Origin: Reticulitermes speratus
Taxonomy: Eukaryota; Arthropoda; Insecta; Blattodea; Rhinotermitidae
Direction: 5' to 3'
DNA: 64,000 nt
Assembly (NCBI GenBank): GCA_021186555.1
Contig: JAJKFL010000005.1
Coordinates: forward strand, 40,513,135 to 40,577,134
Positions within the stretch are counted from its first letter, which is position 1. Each line of letters starts with the position of its first letter. Positions 20,461 to 33,850 of this stretch are shown piece after piece. Position numbers and translations under genes: made by a program. The notes beneath the pieces are model-generated. The model saw only the letters and a program-made list of their open reading frames with translations. It did no database searches and was not told where the DNA came from.

Positions 20461-23351
20461 TCGAAAAATAACCACGGATCCTCACATTCTCGCTCACGTA
20501 AATATAGAGTTTCAAGATGACAGGTGTCCAAAATTAGATATTATATCTCAGAACTGATATTAGATAGCTACGAATACATACCAGTAGCATAAGTAACAAT
20601 GCATTGCATGAATTTACTTAATTAAACTGATTGTCGCTCGCTGCGTGAGTGCACGGTGTTTCTTAAAAGATATTCTAACTATCGAACGAAATAAACACAT
20701 CGCCAATTAAAGAAATTCTGTGCTTATTTTTAAGAGAACATTATTCCTTTAATTAAAAATACGTAAACTTCAAAGTATCCATTACAGAAATGTATCTATG
20801 TATTCCTTGGGAACTGGTCGCGGATGGCTTGGGATCCGAGGAGCACATTTTGATTAACCATCTGCCTTAACAGTAACGCTCAATGGAATCAGGCAGTACT
20901 TTCCCTCCGCTGCTGATAACTACTCTAGGACAAAGTGTGCGGAGTACGAAGACATCATTCCTTGGTTTACGCTGTATATAATACGCGCACGCATAACAAC
21001 ATCCCTCACTAACATGTCAACAAAATACCAAACACAGTGTTCTGTGACGTTGCGGAAATAAAGCACTTACATAGATGTGATGCTCTGTTCCCCACAAACC
21101 AATAACGGATTTCTCCACAAGCAATCCCTATAATGTCTAGAAAGTAAACCGTTAATTTTCGGTGTTCATTTGTTAGCCTCGCTTATCCGCACAATTTAGA
21201 AAGACGTGCTTGCCAGTTCCCTTTAGAGCCAAAATGTTGGTCTGTGGTTTTTCAGACGGTATTTACACATATCCCAAGTACACCAGACAACTCTGGTACT
21301 GAATCATGCTAGTAACCTCCAAACCAGTTGGATAGGCCACACTAAAGGATTTAAAGATTGAAATTCCAATATTCCGGGAAACCAAAGAAATTATGAGGCA
21401 TTTGAAGGCTGTCTACATTTGGCGTGCTACAAACACCGGCATCTTATTGGAGTTTAAACAGACTTCTCGTTTCTTGCTCATACCATTGAATGTGGCGAAA
21501 CCGAGCTTGTATACAACGCCGGAGAATTCCTTCACATTACAGTTCGCCTCAAACACGCTCCATGAGACCCTGTAATTCGACCCTCTTAGACGGAAATTAT
21601 TAGTTCGTTGGAACTTCGAAGGATCTGTTTCTGCCACATACGCGAAAAATTTCAAGATGTTTTTACAAGTTTGAGGCACGCCGTTTCAGAACAATAGAAT
21701 AAAGTATTACTGTTTGTGAGCCTTTTATACTCTCTTATCCACTTGTCAAAATTATGGTTAAATGAGTTACTTATAGCCTGTTTTAATGATAATATACTAA
21801 CGTAATTAGGGACGTCATTTGATATCAGTAAACCGATACCCTACGAATCCGATACCGACATAAGCTTATCATAAATAATACCGCTTAATTTTTCGATTTA
21901 ATGTCACGTTTACAATCAATGAAGACAGACCTCTGTGCGAGAAATTGAAATAACACACTGTTTTCGTTTCAGTGAGGGAGAAGGAAAAACATGGCTGACA
22001 ACGTAACCAAATTATCTTATTAGTGATACCAAAACAAAGTTTTAATTGGTACAGTAACTTCACGCTGTTAATGTGATTTTATGTATGGCAATTTATAATA
22101 CAAACAAGGACAAAATATTATATTCAATACTGAGGTTAATTTGATGCCAGAGAAACTGAACTGACAAAAGATTTAATACTGATATAATCGGCTTTGATAA
22201 ATAATAAACTGAGCATCGTGTTCTAATCCCTTGTACAAATTACGAAATTGGCACTTTTTGTGGCTTCACAATAACTGTGTCTGTAATAATTTTCATGCTC
22301 TGACCAATCACTTTATAATACACTTACCATCGCGTATTTAACATGCGCGTTCCTGATAATTGGTGCAACCTCTCTTATCTCCTGTTTGACAAATGCACAG
22401 TATGACAGCTGTTCCCAATCTTTGGAATATGACTGCTAATCCATCACACATTTCCTGAATCTAAAAATCTATGCAGGAATCTCTGTGGTGCGTATTCATT
22501 CTGTTCATTATTTACGAGCATGCCAGATTTTCGTGGGGTTTTCCGATTTTTTACAATACTTTAACATTTCAAAACTTTTTTCATATCTGATAAGTCTGTA
22601 TTTCCTTCACTGTGAGCTATCTGTATAATTCAATTCCGTTATCAGATGTCTACACGCATGGAACATTATCTAGCCAATCCGTTTACTTGTATCAAATTTA
22701 ACTGCAGGTCGAATTGGTCTATTTTCTTAAGCTCCTTCAACACTTCACATGCTTTTAGTTGGTGACCATGTTAATAACTTTCAATCTTACCAATATATAC
22801 GTCATTTAACTTGTCGTACTTCTTCGGGTATCCCCTTATAATAAATAAGGGTGTCCGTTATGTCACAGAAGTGGTATCCTTGATGTAACTCTTTTCTCGC
22901 ACATTTGAAGGTTGCAAGATCTTCAACCAGACAAATCCACGTTTGTAACGTCGTTTATTCTTGCATCCAGTGTTTCATTTGCCGCTTCTATTAAAACTGA
23001 ATTCAGTTCTATTGATTGCCGATCTACTTTTAGGTTTATGTTAGCGTGAATAAGTAACTGCAGACTCTCTTCGATGTAACATGTTACACTAATATCCTAC
23101 AGAATATTTATTTCATATACTTACTGCACTAATTTTTGTGTCTTAACAAGAACACACTACAAAGATAAGAGAGTATGAAAATGTCACAGATTTCCCGGAG
23201 ATGACAGAGACAGTAAAAAGCCAAAGTTATATTCCAGTTTAAGTTAATTCAACATTAAATTTGCGTTTTGTTTCCTACCTTCAGTTCACAGATTTCTCTC
23301 CCCGTATCTTACATAAGAATACGCGCCTAAAGGCGCAACGTTATAAAGCTA
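20461..23351. other. No gene seen
   Basis: AT-rich DNA that may be intron upstream of the minus-strand peptide exon. The 88-codon minus frame at 21413-21679 has balanced composition but no ATG context or motif I can use. A minus exon-like frame with acceptor at about 22450-22340 has five cysteines but only 39 codons. Confidence 0.4.
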
Positions 23352-23567
23352 TAGTTCTACATGCTCTTTACACACTAGTTCTATATGTTCTATACACACT
23401 AGTTCTACATGCTCTTTACACACTAGTTCTATATGCTCTATACACACTAGTTCTACATGCTCTATACACACTAGTTCTACATGCTCTCTACACACTAGTT
23501 CTACATGCTCTATACACACTAGTTATACATGCTCTATACACACTAGTTCTACATGCTTTTTACACAC
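23352..23567. repeat. Minisatellite, 24-bp unit, 9 copies
   Basis: Nine units of exactly 24 bases, TAGTTCTACATGCTCT(A/T)TACACAC. The first four alternate between two variants (CTACATGCTCTTT and CTATATG-TCTAT), so the array began with a 48-bp dimer. Because 24 is a multiple of three, the array is open in frame and gives a VLHALYTL octapeptide repeat; I treat that as a by-product. Confidence 0.92.
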
Positions 23568-25744
23568 TAGTGCCAAATATTCTCAGTATACGGAAATAAC
23601 ACAAGACGGAAAATGCTGATGGAATGTCTTTGAGTAAAATATTTGGCTCTAACAGACAAAAAGTCTCCACAGAATATAACATAATTATCACCTTATGACG
23701 TGTACTTTTCACCTAAATTCTTAGGCTAATCAAATAAGAATGGTCAGTTTTTTGTGACTCACTTCGTGCCGTGTTAATTTCAGAAATCCGGGACATACTA
23801 ACAAACGCCTCCCTATACAAGACAATTTATAAGGCAGCAGTTACAGTGGTGAAAAAGCATTTCAGCTGGCTAATTAGAAATCCTATAGCGGTGATGAAGT
23901 TTCAGGTGCAGTAGGAAGGTGCGAGTTTATTTCTAAGCTACTGAAATAAATTTAAGACGCAACCTTGAAGCGTGAAATCAGGGGGTGAATTGCTTTGAAT
24001 CCAAGAATAAAATTCGCCGATGGCGAGTTGTTCTAATATTTTCACTGCTTTACTGCAAGTTGTACAGTGCATTTTGACCTAACTGTACACCTCTGTTAAT
24101 TAAATTTTCGTGTTTATGTGCTCTTATGCACATGGACATGAAACTGAACTTATGACAACGTACCCAATTAGCCGTGATGGAAGTCTGCTGTAAAATTATA
24201 TGAATAACGAAAAAATAACTCTATTGAACACAAATTGTAATATAAAATGTACAGGGCAATATCGATTCTCAAGAAATACTAAATTTTATAACGCGATAGT
24301 TTCGCGTATTTTGGGAGGTGGTATAATCTATTGCCAGATTGTGGTACAATAATTATCCGAGCAGTTTAATTACACACTACGGTTAGGGTGGCGTGGAAGG
24401 GAGGGTCTGCTAATGAGTCACTGGGGAATTAGCTTTACATTTCAAGAACACAAAATATATGGCAGCAGTTGCGGCGTTGTTCTGAATTAAAAACGAGACT
24501 TTAAATTATGCGCTCTCAAGACTTAGCAGATTAAGCCCCACGCATACACAAAACTTTATCTCTTACAGTTTCGTGCAAGAATTTGTTTCTTGGAGGAAAT
24601 TTGCAGGCCCCAGTATATTCCGATTTTAAATGAGGTTTAAAGTTTATTTCCTTACTTTTAGATTCGCATAACACTGATACCATGTTTGTGGAAGACTGGA
24701 AGTGTAAACCCAACGACTTAACATTAACTCTGTCAACAGGACGTTCAATTTTCACTATGTTGTAAAAGAACAAAACAAAAATGAAAGCTGTTTCAGTGAC
24801 CAAGCAGTAGGCTTATACTACAGTGGTGTATAGATGGACAGAGGTAACTTTCCATGCATTACAGACAGGGGTATTACACAAAGCATAAAATCTGTCACAC
24901 TTTTTTTTTCAAGTACTTGTGACTTCTACTGTTTCTGCTGCGTATGAAACCTCAGAGGAATAATATCTGGACGAGGATTCACGGCAGAATGTTATCCTTG
25001 AGTGCCTAAGCACTGTGAAATGCATTTAACTTGTTATCCTAAGTTCAGATATATGATAACAGTTCAGAGTACTGTTGTACTGAATCTAATTACCTTACCC
25101 AGAATGCTCCTTGCACAACCAAAGTACATTTTCAGGCTCTAAAACTACCAAGGTTGCCAGGAGTTGTTTATACCCTCGGTAATGTTTGGGACGTTTCTTA
25201 AGGCGCCTCAATGCATTCGCTTCCTAGCCAAACATTATTGCGCCACTTATCAGCTACAGTCCATCAGTACGTCACGAGTTTCTTACAAAACTGGATTAAC
25301 CTAATTTCAGAACAGCTCCAGTCTCCTGTTCAAAGCAGGACATATCTTGTTTTGGCTACTTCACTTGCGAGTAGGATTCTTCGCACGACGCCTAAAAGAA
25401 CGCAAGGCAGGTAGTAAAAAAATATACACCTAGCCCCTGTCTTACGACCTAGTTGCTTTCCTGAAAATGTGGGCGTAAATAAAAAGGCGTATATAAAAAA
25501 TGATACTCCCACCAGAAATAGGGGGTTAGCGCAATAGAAGGCAGCCAGCCAAAGGACGTTAAGCCCAAAATGATACAGTGCAAATTAATAAGTGGTGTAA
25601 ATTGGCAAGTGTCGTTAAAGAAAAAAAACATAAAACAAACGGGCGTAAAATAACGGCTGGGATTATTTATGTTAGAGAATAAACTTAAATTTCTGTTATG
25701 TTTGTAATTACCAAATAAATCTGTAAGCCTACCAATAAAATAAG
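23568..25744. other. No gene seen
   Basis: AT-rich DNA. The minus frame at 24531-24803 starts with TTG, not ATG, and has a hydrophobic stretch by chance; nothing else stands out. Confidence 0.5.
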
Positions 25745-25751
25745 CCATAAC

Positions 25752-25950
25752 AGCTCAACAAATGATGTGACTGCTAACGAAGCTACTTGTATTCGGAGGT
25801 GCCGGGTTCGAATTTCCGCACGAACACCCGCAGTACAACCTGATTTTTATTGTAGTTTTCCTCATTACATCCTAACAGTTACCTTAAATGAGGCCACAGA
25901 TCAGCTGAGACCACACTGTATGACGTCGAAAGATAGAATCAGTGGATAAT
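25752..25950 (+). mobile_element. tRNA-derived SINE, decayed
   Basis: An A-box-like ATGATGTGACTGCTAACG and a good B box GCCGGGTTCGAATTTCC about 45 bases later are followed by TTTTTATTGTAGTTTTCCTC and a GGCCACAGATCAGCTGAGACC block. This order is typical of insect tRNA-SINEs. The family differs from SINE-A and SINE-B. Confidence 0.45.
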
Positions 25951-26743
25951 GAATTGAAAGGATAAGGAAGAAAGCGGTTATGGTCTAATTAAGGTATTAT
26001 TCCACTATTTTTCTGGAAATAATTAAAAAAATATGATAACCATCAAACAGGAAAATCTGTATGCCAGCCAAGATTACAACTAAGGACCTGCCGAATACAA
26101 ATCAAAAGCGTTACCACTTAAGTTCCCCTGCAAGTTAGAAACGCGTAAGAACGTTTCTTCTTAAATAAATATTCATAAAATATTAGTCTTCATAAGTCAA
26201 TACACAAAACATTTAAAGTGCTTGAAGGTAACAAATACGCCTTCAGAACGGATCTGTTCATCCATGCGTCCGCATTTGTAAATTCAAGTAACCGGTAGGC
26301 GTGTTACACGTTGGAGTCATTATCATACACGAGATGAAACTTTCGCTAGGGATCACAGTTTATATTGTTTTTATACGTCATGTCAGTGTACCGGGAGCAT
26401 ATGGTGTCAGTTACGACAGAATAAGGCAATCTAAATTACTGACATGTGTCAGCCATTTCCGCTCTCGACAATAATACAGACGACTGTACAAAAAATGTAC
26501 ACGCAGTTTAAAACGTAGGTCTGTCTCTAAAATTTTTAATATACGGACGGCTCCTGTAAGTAAAAACGCTTTCCAGCAAGTGTGGAGAACTAAATAAACA
26601 CATTTCTTGAATGAAACTCAACGTGCTTTACACCATGTCTAATACAGTAACACACAAATTAACCTTTCTGTCGGTATCCTGCCCGTTTTCTGTCAGTTCC
26701 CTCTTTCCTACCAATCAGCTCCATGAAGAAGAATCCTCCTTGA
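25951..26743. other. No gene seen
   Basis: A very worn tRNA-like stretch may lie on the minus strand at 26060-26135 (AAGTGGTAACGC), but its B box is not convincing. Confidence 0.45.
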
Positions 26744-27050
26744 GAAGCTATTAGTTTCTCAGCTCATCAAGAAATTCCCCACATTTTACGGAAACTGACG
26801 GTCCATTACCACGTTCACAACGACCCACCAACTGTCCCTATCTTGACGCCGATAAATCCAGCCGAAGTTCTCACATCTCAGCTCTTTAAGATCCGATTTT
26901 AATATCACCATCGCATCTACATCTAGGTTTTCCAAGTGGTATTTTTCTTTCAGGTTTCCCCCTCACACAATCCCACATGAATTTACCTTGTCCCCCCTAC
27001 GTGCCACACGCCCCGTCCACCTCATACTCCTTCATCTGACTGCCCCTCTT
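26744..27050 (-). pseudogene. 3' end of a LINE ORF2, second copy of the 4239-4545 family
   Basis: The minus strand carries blocks VDGACG (for WAGHVA), LENLDVDAM (frameshifted GRPRCRW), SDLKEL, QDRDSWWVVVNVVM and the same 3' UTR (GGGGAATTTCTTGATGAGCTGAGAAACT). It is more diverged than the copy at 4239 and has a premature TAG and frameshifts. The 5' side is truncated at about the same place. Confidence 0.75.
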
Positions 27051-28180
27051 TCCTCCTGAGGACAGTAGCCACGGCTGCTAAAGCAACGCACAAGTTCACC
27101 ACAGAGGAAACTTCTGTGGATACTCTTCTAATACCAATTCCCATTTGTTCAATCACGTGACTCTATAATTTAATTAATTTCAGTATCACTCCTCGGATCG
27201 CAATACTTCGTCAACAGTAAGCATTCCTAGAAGTGCGGCTAATGGAACAGCAGCAAATTAACTTGGTAGAGAAAGTATGAGAAGTAAGATACTATGCTGT
27301 GTAGTCAAATATTAGTGTTGTATTATGCTGATGGGACAGGGTGAACTTGTAAGGAGTGGAAACAAGAGAGAAAGTCTCTTTCTCCGCCCTCCACATATAT
27401 TTAGACAGCAACGCTGTGGATCATGCGCAGAAATGTATGTACTACAAGCTCAACAACGTTTCGCAACAATATCAACATTCGTTAAATTCCATTCAGCTGA
27501 TATTGAGTTGCTGCATGCTGACGGTTAGACTGACACAGCGTAATTTAGATCCAAATGCGCACGGTTAGGTCCTAAATGTTTACTACATCTCCGATTTACT
27601 AAGTACACAAAACGAAACACTCAAATGTTAGATATTTTACATATATAAAAGTATATATAGCTTAAGTGATTAGGAGTGCATACGTGAGTTACCCTAAGTA
27701 AGTGTAGCCAGGGAAAACCATGAATTAAAGCAGACCAAGACATACTTGAGGTGGTGTTATATCTGTTTAGAGATAGCGCAACTAAAATTGAATGGAATGT
27801 GTTACAACTCAAATCACAACCCGTGTATACCATCAGATAAAACAGAAGCGAAAGTGAATGACTATGTGGGTGGGTGAGTGAGTAGGTCTCTAAGAACATT
27901 TTTATGAAATGGAAGCATACACAGGAGCCAGAGTCAAGGTCTGCCAGTAATGGACGGAAAATGTTCCTTGTTGAATGTTATATTCCAGCTCTGTACAAAA
28001 TAATAAATATATTATTAAGGCAAGAAATGCAGATGTATTCCAGAGCTTTTTTTGAATGCAGTTAAAATGTGGGTGGCCGTACTCATCTCCTGCGCAAGCA
28101 CGGCCACGTAGAGGGAACCACAAAATGCCTACTAAGAAGGCAGAGTGATCGATAGGGCTGGCATATTTACAAACTTGACT
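27051..28180. other. No gene seen
   Basis: No recognised coding or repeat content. Confidence 0.5.
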
Positions 28181-28269
28181 GTCTAAGCGGGGTCGCTGAG
28201 AAGCGGTGATGATGGAGATAATGACCGAGACGTGAAGGCTATGAAGCAAAAGGAATCTACGAAAACACT

Positions 28270-28625
28270 CCACTGCAAAAATAAGACACACAGAAGAAAA
28301 ATGAACAAGAACAAATAAAGGAGAAACGCTGAACTGGAAGATAAGTAATCAAAGCAAAAAAAGTGAAGGGAAGAAAAAATTATCAGAAGATATGACAGTA
28401 CACAAAACGAAATAATAAAGTGGACAAAGGCAAACACAAAAATATAAAGGGAGGAAATATTCAAAGTAAAGGCAGAAACAAAAAAAAATAGAAGAAAACA
28501 AACGAGAAAGAGAAGCAAAGTAAAAAGATAGCGTAAAAAAGAGGCAGAGAAAAGTCTAGCAAAGACAAAAAGTAAAACTAAATCACAGAACGAAAAGAAC
28601 TGCAATATTTGTAGAAGGCAGGGAC
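28270..28625. repeat. Purine-rich tract, about 350 bases
   Basis: The plus strand is mostly A and G, with words such as AGAAGAAAAC, GAGAAAGAGAAGC and AAAAAGATAGCG. The 151-codon minus frame here, rich in Phe, Leu and Ser, is a by-product of this skew and not a protein. Confidence 0.75.
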
Positions 28626-29724
28626 ATGCAGCATGCATTGCATAAACAGAAATATAGCAACAGAGAAGAGCTTTGTGGTGTCGAACATTACAGCTTTCTA
28701 CTTACAGAACAATTTAGTGGGAGGAGGCAACAACTTATTTTTCATTTTCAACGACTGGAATAATTTGAGAGATTAGATTTCTCACAAAGGCGATCCTCGC
28801 TCTCCCAACGGCACAGCGTCATATCCCAGAACTAATTCCTCGACTGGGATAACTTTCTTCAACGCAAAGGACAAATGGAAAAGTCTATTAGATAATTTGA
28901 CGTCAAGACTAAAAAACGGCGCCTAGGCCTAGAATGCGTAGAGCTTTACCTTCATGCCCCCTATAAGCCTCATGACACGGTACTTAGGCGCGTAACAGAG
29001 GAAGAGAAGCGTGTCTTTTTATTCTTTGCCTTTAAAACTATCCAATATGTGATTAGAATTCTGAGACGCGGTTTGACATCTTTAGCATCCACCTGTTTAG
29101 AATTCCGAGCCAGAGCTCACAATTACTGGAACAGATAAGTTGTCATCAGAATCGACAAAATGTGTAGAAACGACATGCTGCTTCAAAGAACACGTGGCGA
29201 AGGGGAAGCTGGAGGACGGCTTAATTACACCTCAGTATTCTCTTCTGGAGGGAAAGGAAAGCAACAAGATGCGGTTGTATAAACAGACACTTGTGCACTG
29301 TGCTGCTGCCAAGCGGCGACACCGCCTGACAACTACATTCTCTGGTTTATTTAACCAGGTTCCACCAACTTCATGGGTCGTATGAAGGAGCACAACAAAG
29401 GACGCCATGCTTTGTCTCATTCCTCGATTACTTCTATTTTCAATTAGCAGACACGGAGGACTGAAATCACATATACTGCATAAGTCTCTTAACACTTAAA
29501 ATACAGAAAGATAACTGTGTTGACAAAAGAAGAGTTTTGTTATAACACTTGGTGAAGGTCGTAGTAGCCTCACGTATGCTGTTTCCACACTCGGTGTCCA
29601 CTTGGTTCAGCGACCCAAGCCTCAATACCGCATTTGAAATTTTACTTTCCTCTGATGTGCATTCTGCTCTTGGTTTCTGTCTGCCAATTTGTTGCCAAAA
29701 GCTAATGCCATTCGTTTTAAAGAA
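28626..29724. other. No gene seen
   Basis: Unrecognised. Frames at 29140-29385 and 29232-29754 lie on opposite strands of the same DNA and show no motif. Confidence 0.5.
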
Positions 29725-29812
29725 TTCTGCCTCGTTACATGTGACGCCGAACATTGCGGTAGAAATAAACCAGCATTTCAGAGCAACCTACTGCCTTCAT
29801 CTTCAGTCTAGA
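29725..29812 (-). other. Stem-loop module copy with flank shared with 62820
   Basis: The minus strand reads ACTGAAGATGAAGGCAGTAG...TCTGAAATGCTGG. The CTGAAGATGAAGGCA box and the GAAA box are shared with the copy at 62868-62905, and part of the downstream flank is similar. Confidence 0.5.
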
Positions 29813-32324
29813 AAAATACATCTGCAATAATAAAATTTATTTTTTTGTAATACCACGATTTTATTTCCATGTCACTTTTCCTATATGAGACAAGACATCC
29901 CACACACTTAAATTTTCAAACCTGACCGAACATTTCGTTACGTAATATACTTCTGGCACTTTAAATCACACTGTTGAACATTCTCATTTACGTATTTTTC
30001 GTGACATAGTCCTACATGCCACGCTACTTGCAATTTTGTTCATTTGGTGTCACACAATGTGTAATGTATTCTCTCACACAGCCAATCGGACATAACCATC
30101 CGCATTTAGTATTACGTCGTTAGCAGAAGGCTCCATTCCAGTTGCAGTTGTTCTGCCTACCGTTCGAGCTTCAGCCACCTTCCCCCACCCCCACCCCACC
30201 CTCCCAAGTAAAACAACTATATATTCAACCATCCCTGTAGCCGAATCAAGTTACGTTCAGCATGTGCGCTAAATTGCAAGGCCTACTACAATTTTGAGGC
30301 AGAAATTTCTATTGTGATTGGAAGTCACTGAAGCAGAAGGGGATTTCTAGGTACATGACATTGTAGAACGGGGTACGGTTGTTGTCTCTATTGTATTTTC
30401 CATTCAGACTTATGTTTTTTGATCTATCAGTTCAGCTTCAGTGGTTTGCAAGTGAAGACACGGGAGGAATAAGAAGAATATAAGACGTGCTGAGTTCGGC
30501 AGAGAAACGAGCTGGGAATATAAAGGGCAAAAGAAGGGAAGGAAGGGAGGGGCACCAAATATGATTTCATCAGAAACTTGCTGCAGTTATCAGCCTGTAC
30601 AACAACGATTATTCGTGAAAATTTGTGTTAGAGAAAAAACCGTTTTCTTCCAAACCAAAATGCCCTATAATGATTAACAAGTCTAGCTGGGTCAAACTGG
30701 TGGTGTCAAGTTAATTTCTTATCTGTTTGGCTAAATATTAGGTATTAATTCTCGTAGGCCAAAATCTGATAATAACTGTCAAGGACTTACTCAGCAGGTT
30801 GGTTACTAAAATGGAGACGGAAGATCCAAAAGTGAAAATCAAATTTGTCTACTACCTCTTAAGAAATGTGTCACGCACAGAGTAGGAAATCTTATGGAAG
30901 AGATCTATTCTGTGTTGAACAGATCTCCTGCATGGTCTTTGTTAATTCCATTGGTTCCCGTTTCTAACAACTTCATACCAACACTCACGAAATCAGTTCC
31001 TCATTCCTATTTGTAAATAAGGGTTTTATATACTGCCTTACACGGAAGAAACGCTGATCCTAGTCTTCCGGAGTGGAAGCAGGGTATTTTGTGACGAAAA
31101 GAAGCGTAAGTGACCTCCGCGAAGGCAACACAAGACAGCTGCTATGTAAAATATTCTGCAATTTTGAACAAACTTTCGACAGCCGTATGAATACAACAAG
31201 TTTGATGAAAGTAGAAGATGGTGACTTTTTAATGAGGACGAAACGTATACGTCATTGTCTAATAATGATGACTAATGACGTACCTCTGAAGAAGTAGGCT
31301 CAATACACTGAGTCAATCGAGCAATGAAAAAAGTAGAGCAATTTGTGCATTTGAGGTTTGATGTAACATTTTTACATTTAAAGCTATCACGAAGGCTCAA
31401 GGCGTACTCGTGACCTAAAAGCAAGTTGTGGAAGGGACTTCATTAGCTCTATATGCTTCATACTGTTCAAGAATTTCATTAAAGTACATAACTATCTATA
31501 AAATTAATGGTAAAATTTTGTCCGTAACCGCCACTGGTACAGATCCCCCAACATTTTATATTTTTCATGAACGACTTCAAAAGTTTGCACTATTGTCATA
31601 CTCGTAATCGTAAGAGACTGTCTCACAAAGACAGTTTCTGTGTACATTTGCGCCATACCCATATCATATTCACATGCCTAGATCCAATGATACATCTGTT
31701 ATCGCAAAAACGTCATGTTACCATTTCTTCAAATTTCTAAGAAATTACTTAATTCCTCCTGCGATAATGCGGTTAATACAATTTTCATAAAACAATTAGA
31801 TTCTAATTAACGTGCTAATTTCAGCACTAATACGACCCTTAATTACTGAAGACAGAACTCTCACATTAATCGTCCGAGTCACTCACAAACTTCACGGTAC
31901 GTTATGACCACAAACATCAGCAATGCAGAACAAGTTTCAAGAGACCATGGGTTTCACTGACCTGTTAACAGGGTATAATTACAACGAACAAGCTCTCAGT
32001 CAGGGCTCATGAATACTCAAAATCCCTGTTTGACACACTAGCTAAGCACGGTATGCAGTTAACAGAAGTCCAGCTCGAGGCAGCTGCCACAGTAACAAAT
32101 TCCTTCATATTTCCTAGGAGTTTTCTTGCTAACATTTGTTTGAAAACAGGCTCTGCCGCCTACAATCTTTTTTCAAAATTTTTTTCTATACAATAAAACT
32201 AGTAACAATAAAAGTAGAAAGTATGCTATTTAGTTTAATGGAGTACATCCCGTTGTGCTTGCGGAACGTTAAAAAACAAATAGTTTACCATCCGTCGAAC
32301 ACAACTACCTTTTATTTAGAAACA
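29813..32324. other. No gene seen
   Basis: Unrecognised AT-rich DNA. A CCCCCACCCCCACCCCACCC stretch lies at about 30183-30202. Confidence 0.5.
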
Positions 32325-32325
32325 T

Positions 32326-32353
32326 GTTCCGGCCGTTTACGACCATCTTCGGG
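32326..32353 (-). other. Stem-loop module copy
   Basis: The minus strand reads CCCGAAGATGGTCGTAAACG followed by GCCGGAAC, the CTGANGATGG-loop-CCGAAAC pattern with two changes. Confidence 0.45.
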
Positions 32354-32439
32354 CGATCAACACAGTATTCTAAATTAAGGTAAATGCGATACATACATAT
32401 TCACCACATTGATGAAAAACTTAAAAAAAAAATAGTCTG

Positions 32440-32580
32440 CTATGTCGGAATTAAACTGGCGGGACTGATAAAAGCAAAGAAATATTTCAACAACCGCAGT
32501 CTGTGTCCCGGCAGAGATTCGAACCCAGAATCTCCCGAATACAAGTCTAAAGCGAAGGCTACATAAAAATGTTCAGTGAC
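32440..32580 (-). mobile_element. tRNA-derived SINE head, decayed
   Basis: The minus strand reads TGTAGCCTTCGCTTTAGAC (A-box-like), then GGGTTCGAATCTCTGCCGGG (strong B box). The body beyond 32480 is not recognised. Confidence 0.45.
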
Positions 32581-33272
32581 GACACTACTGGGCACTGACA
32601 AACAAGCTGACTGATGGTGTTGTCCAAGTGTGCTGGCTGTCAGGGTATCTTCAGTACCTGCAGGAAGCAGAAACGCTCTGAGTAGTTGATATTGCGTCAA
32701 AATCCACACTGTTCATGAACATATGACATTAATATAGAGAGAAACCAACTTAAAATAGTACTTAAAAATAGAAGGGAACCAAAATAATCGTTAAATGTGA
32801 CATCGGTAGACCTATTTATATAAGAGTATTGGAAACCCCACAACAGCTTTTCGAGATGGTTGAGAATAATAAAAACAAGAGGGAAATAAAAGAAAATTGG
32901 TCGGAGCAAGGACAGAAACGTGGTGTAGGAGGAGGAGGTGCGGGACATTTTAACGTTTTGAAAAGACCTAAAGCGACAACAGGCTAGGATGAATGAAGCA
33001 GATAAACGGCCTTAGAAACAGACGTAAATGTCTACCCCACCAATTCAGTATTTACACTACTGCATCCGCTCTTTTTGCTCGCGTAAGAGATAGGAAATAA
33101 AAAAACTAATTCAGTTAGGTAGTTTAAAAATTGAATAGCTTTTTATTCCCACTACCATCCTTATTTAATTCAATTCTTGTTTACTTATCTTTAAGGCATT
33201 TTCTCCCTTCTGTCTATCCGGTCCGCTTTTGTACTTCTCTACCCACCCTTCACGGTATGTTCTCAATTGCAG
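32581..33272. other. No gene seen; long pyrimidine stretch before 33272
   Basis: The last 80 bases are pyrimidine-rich and end TTCTCAATTGCAG, a strong splice-acceptor context. Confidence 0.4.
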
Positions 33273-33461
33273 GAGGTCTCCAAATGTTCAGATGCTATCA
33301 CTAACCGTGACCTGACCAGTCACTACATTATGTTCCTGTTCGCGGTGGGAGTCTCCACTATGAATAAGGCTGAACAGTGCACTGGCACAAAGAGCACTAA
33401 ACAATATGTCCCACTGCCTGTCCCCCTGCCTGCTCTTAAAATTGTCACTGAGTATTTCTGA
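33273..33461 (+). CDS. Possible terminal exon, unrecognised
   Basis: Directly after a strong acceptor (AG at 33271-33272) there are 62 open codons ending in TGA at 33459-33461. Codon use is GC-richer than the surroundings (CTG, GTC, GTG, TCC). The product has two cysteines, a short hydrophobic middle (MFLFAVGV) and a Pro/Val/Leu-rich C-terminus. No motif is recognised and no partner exon was found. Confidence 0.2.
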   Translation, partial: EVSKCSDAITNRDLTSHYIMFLFAVGVSTMNKAEQCTGTKSTKQYVPLPVPLPALKIVTEYF

Positions 33462-33850
33462 ATTGCGAGCGGACCAAAACGAGAAAAGAGGAAAGTAACG
33501 TAGGTCCTACAAGACTCAATGACGCCGTGGAAAGGGGAGGAAGGGGGGGGGGGGGGGAGCTTGTAAGTATAATATCTGCCGAACTAAGCCGATGTTTATG
33601 GCATGTACACGTTATACCCTGACAGGAAAACGCAGAGGCGTACTGTGAGGACAAAAAGGTGCTTCGAATTTTCTAATTGTGATTTCGTTTGTTTCTGTCA
33701 AAGGGTATGCGTTACATACATCGAAGCTGTGGAAACATTAAAGAATTGTGGAAGAACTGACTTGTGGCCTTCCCTGTTGTTTACATAAAACAGAATAACT
33801 ACAAACGGTAGTCAAAAATGGGTCTCTTGATTTATTCTGTACATGCCACA
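33462..33850. other. No gene; G15 run at 33543-33557
   Basis: A homopolymer of 15 G in an AGG-rich surrounding; nothing else seen. Confidence 0.5.

Noticed and set aside
20178-20531. 117-codon minus-strand frame overlapping the cysteine-rich exon region
   Set aside because: It starts with TTG, crosses a hAT-like end and is in a different frame from the peptide exon.
22336-22452. Minus-strand 39-codon frame with five cysteines after an acceptor-like AGATTCAG
   Set aside because: Too short and without processing site or known framework; similar frames occur by chance.
23261-23599. 112-codon frame with VLHALYTL octapeptide repeats
   Set aside because: A by-product of the 24-bp minisatellite.
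28183-28638. 151-codon minus-strand frame that looks like a membrane protein
   Set aside because: It is the pyrimidine complement of a purine-rich tract; the Phe/Leu/Ser composition follows from base skew.
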